Below, piece by piece: positions 57,963-64,000 of a stretch of 64,000 nucleotides of DNA. How positions within the stretch are numbered: the stretch's first letter is position 1; each line of letters begins with the position of its first letter. The translations under genes were made by a program, and so were the position numbers. Source of the DNA: Alteraurantiacibacter aquimixticola (lineage in GTDB: Bacteria; Pseudomonadota; Alphaproteobacteria; Sphingomonadales; Sphingomonadaceae); assembly GCF_004965515.1 (NCBI RefSeq), contig NZ_SSHH01000004.1, positions 216,599 to 280,598 of the forward strand, read 5' to 3'. The notes beneath the pieces are model-generated. The model saw only the letters and a list, made by a program, of their open reading frames with translations, did no database searches and was not told the DNA's origin.

Positions 57963-58745
57963 ATGCGTATCGGCAAACAGGACCAGCCTTATTCGGCCAT
58001 CTGCACATCGGATGCAGAGAGCATCACGGTGAGGGGCAAGGACCTGGTGGGCGATATCATCGGCAAGATGGATTTCAGCTCCTACTTCTGGTTCCTGGTG
58101 ACGGGGCAGGAGCCGGACGAGGACCAGAGCTTCTTTTTGAACGCCGTGCTCTGTGCACTGGCCGAGCACGGACTGGTGCCCTCCGTGGTCGCCGCCCGCA
58201 TGACGCTCGCCGCCGCGCCGGAGGCGGTGCAGGGCGCCGTGGCGGCAGGACTGCTCGGCTGCGGATCGGTGGTGCTGGGCAGTGCGGAGATCGCCGGCAA
58301 GTTCTACGCCGATTGCGTCGCCGACCAGCGTGAGAACGGCGATCCGGTTGACGAAGTCGCCAAGCGCAAGATCGCCGAATGGCGCACGCATACCAAGGCG
58401 GTCCCCGGCTTCGGCCACCCGCAACATTCCGAAGGCGACCCGCGTGCGAACCTGCTGCTCAAGCTAGCGGACGAACGTGGGGTGAGCGGCGAACACGTCG
58501 CCATGATGCGCGCATTGCAGGCCGCGCTGCCCGAGGCCATCGGACGAGCCTTGCCCCTCAACGTCAACGGCCCGATCCCCGCGATCATGCTCGACCTCGG
58601 CTGGCCCGTCGCGGCGCTGAAAGGCATCGGCCTGCTCTGCCGCACCGGCGGCCTGATCGGCCATCTGACCGAAGAGGCGGAACGGCCCATCGGCTTCGTG
58701 ATGTCAGGCGCTGCGGCGAAGGTGATCGAGTATGACGGGGAGTAG
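57963..58745 (+). CDS. Citryl-CoA lyase-like protein (citrate-synthase fold)
   Basis: Encodes 260 residues, shorter than citrate synthase and similar to stand-alone citryl-CoA lyases. Motifs are PGFGHPQHSEGDPRANLL (the active-site His region) and CRTGGLIGHLTEEAERP near the C-terminus. It should cleave or form a C-C bond between acetyl-CoA and an oxoacid. Pairing with the divergent CoA-transferase suggests sequential activation and cleavage of a citrate-like acid. A small gene overlaps its 3' end by 14 bases. Confidence 0.82.
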   Translation: MRIGKQDQPYSAICTSDAESITVRGKDLVGDIIGKMDFSSYFWFLVTGQEPDEDQSFFLNAVLCALAEHGLVPSVVAARMTLAAAPEAVQGAVAAGLLGCGSVVLGSAEIAGKFYADCVADQRENGDPVDEVAKRKIAEWRTHTKAVPGFGHPQHSEGDPRANLLLKLADERGVSGEHVAMMRALQAALPEAIGRALPLNVNGPIPAIMLDLGWPVAALKGIGLLCRTGGLIGHLTEEAERPIGFVMSGAAAKVIEYDGE

Positions 58746-59142
58746 TTCGCCGCCCGAGGCTTGGAAGGCCCGATTGGCTCGCATTGAAAAAGAGATGGAG
58801 TTGCTCGGACGCAATTATCCAGACGAGAAATCGAGCCGTTTCAAGCAGGCAGCCCAAGAGTTGCGCCGTCGCTTGGTCGCTTCGGGCCTCAGGGTACATA
58901 GCATCTTCTTTAACCCAACTACGCTCGATTCACCTCTGGGAACCATCTATCTTAAAAGCGACAAAGACCTTGGTTTGGTTTCGGATCATGACAAGGAATT
59001 GGCGAACCGGGAGGCGGACCAGTGTATCCGCAGTGCTTTCCCTGATTTCGACATCGGTCCTGCCGAGCTTGCCTGGGATTCCTACGAGATGATCGTCCGC
59101 GATTACGGCGGAAGCTATGACCGATATTTCGGTCGCCTTTGA
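58732..59142 (+). CDS. Hypothetical protein, unusual composition
   Basis: Encodes 136 residues (start MTGSSSPPEAWKARLARIEKE). An Arg/Glu/Lys-rich helical N-terminus is followed by a mixed region (HSIFFNPTTLDSPLGTIYL). I do not recognise a family. The start overlaps the lyase gene by 14 bases. Its DNA is visibly less GC-rich than its neighbours and uses more A/T-ending codons, which suggests recent arrival or relaxed selection. Confidence 0.6.
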   Translation: MTGSSSPPEAWKARLARIEKEMELLGRNYPDEKSSRFKQAAQELRRRLVASGLRVHSIFFNPTTLDSPLGTIYLKSDKDLGLVSDHDKELANREADQCIRSAFPDFDIGPAELAWDSYEMIVRDYGGSYDRYFGRL

Positions 59143-59236
59143 ACCAAGCAACAAGGATCAACCCTAACCCCCGTTATAATTAGCCTTGCAATGCTCCCTC
59201 CCCCTTCGCAGGATGCGCGGCGGGAGAGAGACAGCA

Positions 59237-60901
59237 ATGATCGCAGGCGAATTCGATTACGTCGTCATCGGGGCCGGCTCGTCCGGCGCGTGCGTCGCGG
59301 CGCGTTTGGGGGAGGACCCCACCAAGACCACATGCGTGCTGGAGGCGGGCGGGCATGACAGCCATCCCTTCATCCATGTCCCCAGCTTCGTCGCCGCCGC
59401 GATAGGCCGCAAGGAGACGAACTGGGGCTTCGAGACCGTGCCGCAGGCGGGCATGGCGGGCCGCAAGATCGGCGTGCCACGGGGCAAGGTGCTGGGCGGC
59501 AGCGGCTCGATCAACGGCATGGTCTATTTCCGCGGCCACCCCACCGATTATGACGACTGGTCGGATGCGGGCTGCGCCGGCTGGTCCTATGCCGAAGTGC
59601 TGCCTTACTTCACCCGCACCGAGCACAACGAGGACCATCCCGAAAGCGTGTTCCACGGGAAGGACGGCCCCATCAATGCCAAGGTGGTGGAGAACCCCAA
59701 CCAGCTCAATTACGACTTCATGCACGCGCTCGCCTCGCTGCAATTCCCGGCCTGTCCGGACTTCAACGGGCCGGACCCCGAAGGCTATGGCCGCCGCCAG
59801 GGCCTGATCCGCGACGGACAGCGCGAAAGCACCGCCAAGAACATGCTCCGCCCCGCCATGGAGCGCGGCAATGTGCATGTGCAGACCAATGCGCAGGTTG
59901 CGCGGATTATCGTGGAGGATGGCCGCGCGACCGGAGTGGAACTCACCGATGGCCGCGTGATCCGCGCACGGCATGAAGTCGTGCTCTCTGCCGGCACGGT
60001 GCAGAGCCCGCAGATCCTGATGCTCAGCGGCATTGGCCCTGCCGCGCATCTGAAGGACATGGGCGTGGAGGTGGTGCACGACCTCCCCGGCGTGGGCGGC
60101 AATTACCAGGACCATGTCGCCAGCCCGATCCATATGGAGACCTCCGATTCCACCAGCTACGGCATCAGCTGGAAGGCCATGCCGCGCGATGTGATGTGGT
60201 TCTTCTACTACCTCGCCACCCGTAAGGGACCGCTGGCGGGCAACGTCTTCGAAAGCGTCGCCTTCCTGCGCACCGACAAGAGCCTTGCGCGGCCTGACGT
60301 CCAGTTCGTGTTCCAGCCGGCCAAGCGGCTGACGGTGAAGGGCGTGCCCTTCCCGGTCGGCCATGGCTATGCGATCAGCCCGGTGGCGCTTTATCCCAAG
60401 AGCCGCGGCACCATCCGCCTCGCCAGCAATGACCCGACAGCCGCGCCGCTGATCGACCCGCATCTGCTGGAGGAGCCTGAGGATATCCAGCCCCTGATCC
60501 GTGCGTTGAAGATCGCGCGGGAGGCTTTCGCTTCCCGACCCTTCGAAAAGTACAACGGCGTGGAAATCGCGCCCGGTCCGGAATGCACCACGGACAAGCA
60601 GTGGGACGCCTATATCCGCGAGACCGGCTATACCGTCCACCACCCGGTCGGCACCTGCAAGATGGGCACGGACGATACGGCGGTGGTCGATCCGCAATTG
60701 CGCGTGAAGGGCATCAAGGGCCTGCGCGTGGCGGACGCTTCCGTCATGCCCACGGTCATCGGCGGCAACACCAATGCGCCCTGCGTGATGATCGGCGAGC
60801 GTTGCGCCGATTTCATCCTCGGCAAACCTCCGCTGCCCGCAGCCGAGCTGCCACCCGAAAGCGTCGCGCGCTACAAACCGAACAAGGCGAAGGCAGCATG
60901 A
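59237..60901 (+). CDS. GMC family oxidoreductase (choline-dehydrogenase-like)
   Basis: Encodes 554 residues from the ATG at 59237. FAD site VVIGAGSSGACVAARL, GMC signature regions GKVLGGSGSINGMVYFRG and GTVQSPQILMLSGIGP, and C-terminal catalytic His in GYTVHHPVGTCKMG with the Asn of GGNTNAPCVMIGE are present. It oxidises a primary or secondary alcohol to aldehyde or ketone. It is the first gene of a plus-strand set running to the right edge and is followed by a REP-like element. Confidence 0.92.
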   Translation: MIAGEFDYVVIGAGSSGACVAARLGEDPTKTTCVLEAGGHDSHPFIHVPSFVAAAIGRKETNWGFETVPQAGMAGRKIGVPRGKVLGGSGSINGMVYFRGHPTDYDDWSDAGCAGWSYAEVLPYFTRTEHNEDHPESVFHGKDGPINAKVVENPNQLNYDFMHALASLQFPACPDFNGPDPEGYGRRQGLIRDGQRESTAKNMLRPAMERGNVHVQTNAQVARIIVEDGRATGVELTDGRVIRARHEVVLSAGTVQSPQILMLSGIGPAAHLKDMGVEVVHDLPGVGGNYQDHVASPIHMETSDSTSYGISWKAMPRDVMWFFYYLATRKGPLAGNVFESVAFLRTDKSLARPDVQFVFQPAKRLTVKGVPFPVGHGYAISPVALYPKSRGTIRLASNDPTAAPLIDPHLLEEPEDIQPLIRALKIAREAFASRPFEKYNGVEIAPGPECTTDKQWDAYIRETGYTVHHPVGTCKMGTDDTAVVDPQLRVKGIKGLRVADASVMPTVIGGNTNAPCVMIGERCADFILGKPPLPAAELPPESVARYKPNKAKAA

Positions 60902-60908
60902 GTTACAT

Positions 60909-60984
60909 CGTCATTGCGAGCGAAGCGAAGCAATCCAGTCCCGGAGCTGGATTGCCGCGCGACCTTCGGTCGCTCGCAATGACG
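60909..60984 (-). repeat. REP-like palindromic element, copy 2 (inverted)
   Basis: The reverse complement begins CGTCATTGCGAGCG, has an internal hairpin (GCGACC-GAA-GGTCGC) and GCAATCCAG/CTGGATTGC, and ends CTCGCAATGACG. It has the same design as 56015-56105 in opposite orientation, 4.8 kb apart. The short peptide readable through it is not a gene. Confidence 0.8.
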
Positions 60985-61009
60985 AACGGATAATTGGGAG
61001 AGAAGGCCC

Positions 61010-61903
61010 ATGGCCAAGGACACGATGATGAGCTGGCAGGTGGGCGACGTGAAAATCACCCGCATCGTCGAGATCTACAACTTCACCGACAACATCAACA
61101 TGACCATGCCCGACGCGACCGCCGAGGAGGTGATCGCGATGAAATGGCTGCATCCGCACTACGCCACGCCCGAGGGGCTGCAGCGGATGAACTTCCAGGG
61201 TTTCGTGGTGCAGACTCCGGATCGCAATATCGTGGTCGACAGCTGCATCGGCGCGGGGCGGGAGCGGGACTTCGATGTCTTCTGCGATCTGCCCGAAGGA
61301 TTCCTGGAGGACCTGGAAAGCCTCGGCATCACGCGGCACGATGTGGACACGGTGATGTGCACGCATCTCCACTTCGACCATGTCGGCTGGAACACCTACA
61401 AGGACCCGGAAACGGGCGAATACAAGCCGACCTTCCCCAATGCGAAATACCTGTTTGGGGCGAAGGAATACAAAGCCTGGCAGGAAGTGATCCGCCATGA
61501 CGGGCACCATTCGGACAACCATCTTGTCGAATGCGTCGACCCGATCGTGGAGTTGGGTCTCGCCGAGTTCATCGAAGCCGACCACGTGATCGCGCCGGGC
61601 GTGCATTGCGAGCCCAGCCACGGCCACACGCCGGGCCACGTCCATGTCTGCATCGAGAGCAGGGGCGAGCGCGCGGTGATTACCGGCGATTTGATGCACC
61701 ACCCGATGCAATGCGCCATGCCGCACCGCCATGCGACTTTCGACATGGACAAGGACAGCGGCAAGGCCACCCGCATGGGCTTTGTCGAAAAGTACAAGGA
61801 CAGCGGCGTGGTGGTGATCGGCGCGCATTTCTTCGATCCCACCGCCGGCCATATCGAGACGGGCGACGACGGCGAAACCTGGTTCCACGGGCTGGGCCTG
61901 TAG
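61010..61903 (+). CDS. Metallo-beta-lactamase-fold hydrolase, copy 1
   Basis: Encodes 297 residues. The metal-binding motif is THLHFDH (118-124), with further ligands in HGHTPGHVHV, the Asp of ITGDLMHHP and a late His in VVIGAHFFDP. Such proteins are lactonases, thioesterases or other hydrolases. It lies at the head of a tight set with the P450 gene, whose start is four bases downstream. The REP-like element sits just upstream. Confidence 0.85.
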   Translation: MAKDTMMSWQVGDVKITRIVEIYNFTDNINMTMPDATAEEVIAMKWLHPHYATPEGLQRMNFQGFVVQTPDRNIVVDSCIGAGRERDFDVFCDLPEGFLEDLESLGITRHDVDTVMCTHLHFDHVGWNTYKDPETGEYKPTFPNAKYLFGAKEYKAWQEVIRHDGHHSDNHLVECVDPIVELGLAEFIEADHVIAPGVHCEPSHGHTPGHVHVCIESRGERAVITGDLMHHPMQCAMPHRHATFDMDKDSGKATRMGFVEKYKDSGVVVIGAHFFDPTAGHIETGDDGETWFHGLGL

Positions 61904-61907
61904 CGCC

Positions 61908-63089
61908 ATGGCAAAGGACATCCCCGAATTCGGCTATGACATCTTCACTCCCGATGCGGTGAGGAATGCCCGCGCGGTGGATGATGAGGTCCGCGAATTC
62001 GCCCCCGCCGTGCGCCTGCATGATGGCGTGGTGATGATCGCCCGGCACGAGCATGTGACGAGCGGGCTGCTCGACTGGAAGAGCTTTTCCTCCGCCAGCC
62101 GCCCGTGGCACGATCCCAACTCGCCCCGCCCTGAAATCCTCCTCACCGACGATCCGCCCCGCCACACGCAGGTGCGCAAGGTGGTGCAGGACGCGCTCAG
62201 CCCGCGCGCGCTGGAGGGGGCGAAGGCGACCTTCCAGAAGTCCGCCGAGGAATTCGTCGAGCGCCTGCGCACCCGCGAAGGCGAGCCCGTGGATGCCGTG
62301 GGCGAGATCACCCAGGCGTGGATCTTCGAAGTCCTGCCCGAAGTGCTCGGCCTGCCCAGGGAAGGGCGGCATCACATGCACGGCTTTTCGCAAATGGTCT
62401 GGGCCACGATGGGCCCGCCGGGAGAGCTGTTCGACGAGGCGATGAGCCACGATTACTCCGCCGTGATCGAATGGCTCGGCACTGCCTGCGATCGCGACGC
62501 GCTCTCACCCGACGGCATCGGCCAGTCGATCTTCGCCGCCGCCGACAACGGCCAGGTGACGATGGATGAGGCCAAACTGCTGCTGCAGACGATCCTCAGC
62601 GCCGGGGCCGACACGACCTATCTCACCATGGCCAATGCCATCCGCGCCTGGGCCATGTTCCCGGACCAATATGCCAAGCTGCGCGCCAATCCGAAGCTGC
62701 TGCGCAATGCCTTCGATGAATCGCTGCGCTGGGACTCTCCCAGCCGCATGGCGGGCCGCATCGCCACGCGCGATGTCGAAATCGACGATTACGTGGTCCC
62801 CGCCGGCACGCGCTGCGGGCTGATGTTCGCCGCTGCCAATCGCGATCCGCGCTTTTGGTCCGACCCCGAAGCCTATGACATCGAGCGCGACACCAAGCAC
62901 TCGCTCGGCTGGGGTTATGGCGTGCATGGCTGCGTCGGCCGGATGCTGGCGCAGACCGAAGCCCAGGCCTTCCTCGGCACGATCGTCCGTGAGGTGGAGA
63001 GTTTCGAACTGGCGGGCGAGTACGAGCCATGGATGACCACGGTCGGTCACGGCCCGATCAAACTTCCCGTGAAGCTCAACTTCGCCTGA
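61908..63089 (+). CDS. Cytochrome P450
   Basis: Encodes 393 residues. The I-helix motif AGADTT is at 232-237, ExxR is ESLR at 271-274 and the heme ligand is Cys342 in GWGYGVHGCVGRML. The substrate is unknown. A GWGYGVHxC heme loop is also seen in CYP199-type O-demethylases, which would fit methyl transfer nearby, but that resemblance is weak. Electrons might come from a ferredoxin and a reductase such as that at 44 kb; no ferredoxin gene is visible in this set. Confidence 0.92.
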   Translation: MAKDIPEFGYDIFTPDAVRNARAVDDEVREFAPAVRLHDGVVMIARHEHVTSGLLDWKSFSSASRPWHDPNSPRPEILLTDDPPRHTQVRKVVQDALSPRALEGAKATFQKSAEEFVERLRTREGEPVDAVGEITQAWIFEVLPEVLGLPREGRHHMHGFSQMVWATMGPPGELFDEAMSHDYSAVIEWLGTACDRDALSPDGIGQSIFAAADNGQVTMDEAKLLLQTILSAGADTTYLTMANAIRAWAMFPDQYAKLRANPKLLRNAFDESLRWDSPSRMAGRIATRDVEIDDYVVPAGTRCGLMFAAANRDPRFWSDPEAYDIERDTKHSLGWGYGVHGCVGRMLAQTEAQAFLGTIVREVESFELAGEYEPWMTTVGHGPIKLPVKLNFA

Positions 63090-63093
63090 GCCG

Positions 63094-63903
63094 ATGGCTG
63101 CGCCCGTCACCAAGATCCAGGCGATCCGATACGCCCGGCATGAGCGGACCGCCGCGGCCAACTTCACCGAGCCGGTGGACGATCACGACCTGCCCATGCC
63201 GCTCGACTATTTCGTCTGGGCCATCCATCGCGAGGGGTGCCCGCCGGTTATCGTCGATACCGGTTTTGGCGAGGCGGCAGCGGCGGCGCGCGGGCGCACA
63301 ATGATCCGCCCGGTCGAGCAGGGACTGCGCGATGCGGGAATCGATCACCTGCTGGTCGAAGATGTGATCCTCACGCATCTGCATTATGACCATGCCGGTT
63401 CGCTCAACGTCTTTCCCAATGCGAAATTCCACATACAGGATGCCGAACTCGCCTTCGCCACCAGCCGCCATGTCTGCGACCATGGCGTGCGCGCGCCGTT
63501 CGATGGCGAACCGGTCGCCCAGCTGGTGCGCAAGCTCTATGCCGACCATGTCATCTTCCACGATGGCGATGAGGAATTTGCGCCCGGCATCAAGCTCCAC
63601 CTCGCCCATGGACACACGGCAGGCCTGCAGGTGATTGCCTGCGAGACGGAGCGCGGGACGGTGGTGCTCGCCAGCGATGCGGCGCATCTCTACGCCAATA
63701 TCACCCGCCAGCTGCCCTTCCCGATCTTCGTGGACGAGGCGGATTACCGCCGGGCGCAGGAAACGGTCATGAAGCTGGCGGGCGGATCGCTCGACCATGT
63801 GATTCCCGGCCACGATCCGCTGGTGCTGCAATGCTTCCCGACCGAAAACGATATTGCCCGCGTCGACCTGCCGCCGCATAGGCCGGTGCTGGAGGCAATA
63901 TGA
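63094..63903 (+). CDS. Metallo-beta-lactamase-fold hydrolase, copy 2 (lactonase-like)
   Basis: Encodes 269 residues. Motif THLHYDH is at residues 94-100; further ligands are in HGHTAGLQV and the Asp of LASDAAHLY. It resembles the AttM/AiiA group of lactonases in general outline and is shorter than copy 1. In this operon it is more likely to open a lactone or ester in the pathway than to quench quorum signals. It follows the P450 gene by four bases. Confidence 0.85.
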   Translation: MAAPVTKIQAIRYARHERTAAANFTEPVDDHDLPMPLDYFVWAIHREGCPPVIVDTGFGEAAAAARGRTMIRPVEQGLRDAGIDHLLVEDVILTHLHYDHAGSLNVFPNAKFHIQDAELAFATSRHVCDHGVRAPFDGEPVAQLVRKLYADHVIFHDGDEEFAPGIKLHLAHGHTAGLQVIACETERGTVVLASDAAHLYANITRQLPFPIFVDEADYRRAQETVMKLAGGSLDHVIPGHDPLVLQCFPTENDIARVDLPPHRPVLEAI

Positions 63904-64000
63904 CGATTATCGGATTCCTGGGACTGGGCCGCATGGGTGCGCCCATGGCGGCGAACTTGCTGAAGGCGGGGCACACGCTGTTCGTGCATGACGTGTCGGA
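63900..64000 (+). CDS. 3-hydroxyisobutyrate/hydroxyacid dehydrogenase-like, 5' part
   Basis: Only the first 33 codons are in the window. [22 protein letters not shown] is the classical NAD(P)-binding start of the beta-hydroxyacid dehydrogenase family. The ATG overlaps the upstream stop as ATGA, so it is part of the same operon and may oxidise a 3-hydroxyacid intermediate. Confidence 0.82.
   Translation, partial: MTIIGFLGLGRMGAPMAANLLKAGHTLFVHDVS

Noticed and set aside
60899-60993. Short ORF through the REP-like element after the GMC gene
   Set aside because: It is the usual spurious translation of this palindromic element and has no independent support.
63094-63903. AHL lactonase for quorum quenching
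   Set aside because: The fold permits it, but the gene sits in a catabolic operon with P450 and dehydrogenase genes and no quorum genes are near.
53724-64000. Catabolic cluster as an island integrated at tRNA-Leu
   Set aside because: Integration normally uses the 3' end of the tRNA, which faces left (53724) here, whereas the cluster lies on the 5' side. No integrase or direct repeat of the tRNA end was seen.

Overview
The window is a GC-rich stretch of an alphaproteobacterial chromosome. It most likely comes from the Sphingomonadales, probably an Erythrobacteraceae-like genome. Pointers are a 180-kDa-class NAD-glutamate dehydrogenase, a DUF3576 lipoprotein, an Rcc01079-type spike base protein, a small conserved protein ending in a SFPASDPPA motif, and many 1-4 nt stop/start overlaps. 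The taxonomic call is inference. No CRISPR array, insertion sequence or rRNA was found.

Layout. (1) 1-3.26 kb, minus strand: a gene-transfer-agent-like spike module, with a small spike base protein translationally coupled to a very large beta-helix tailspike that runs off the left edge. (2) 3.4-16.1 kb: an extracellular/capsular polysaccharide locus. It holds a Wzy-like polymerase, a GT4, a BY-kinase co-polymerase, a Wza-like export lipoprotein, a coupled membrane protein and fused PssD/PssE-type transferase, an FkbM methyltransferase, a NodZ-like fucosyltransferase, gmd-fcl for GDP-L-fucose, and a polyprenyl-phosphate sugar transferase. (3) 16.2-21 kb: a housekeeping operon leuS-lptE-holA behind a DUF3576 lipoprotein. 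(4) 21-39 kb: mixed core genes (phaB-like, a membrane-tethered LuxR-type protein with DUF4019, galU, an M23 peptidase, bcp, a frameshifted glnE, an M28 peptidase, agmatine deiminase, a TSUP permease, thrS, a hydrolase, a TPR protein and an LLM oxidoreductase). (5) 39-49 kb: GDH-180, a ferredoxin-reductase-like flavoprotein, queG, a two-gene ABC exporter and a Tat/lipobox MsrB. (6) 49-53.8 kb: a three-gene membrane/surface-glycan-like operon, a tandem PilZ protein and tRNA-Leu(UAA). (7) 53.8 kb to the right edge: an accessory catabolic region with two MetE-like zinc methyltransferases, a VOC protein, a CoA-transferase divergent from a citryl-CoA-lyase-like protein, a GMC oxidoreductase, two metallo-beta-lactamase-fold hydrolases, a P450 and the start of a 3-hydroxyisobutyrate-dehydrogenase-like gene. 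Two inverted copies of a REP-like palindromic element lie inside it.

Most notable signals. A 23-codon leader ORF with seven consecutive threonine codons sits just upstream of thrS, at or near the 5' end of the predicted transcript, followed by mutually exclusive stem-loops; this looks like a threonine attenuator for threonyl-tRNA synthetase. glnE is split by a frameshift located exactly at an alternating GC tract, where one extra GC unit would restore the frame. The GTA-like spike genes abut the polysaccharide locus that could make their receptor. The accessory cluster at 53.8-64 kb has no pathway I can name and may be an undescribed degradation route for a methylated compound that ends in a CoA-activated, citrate-like acid.
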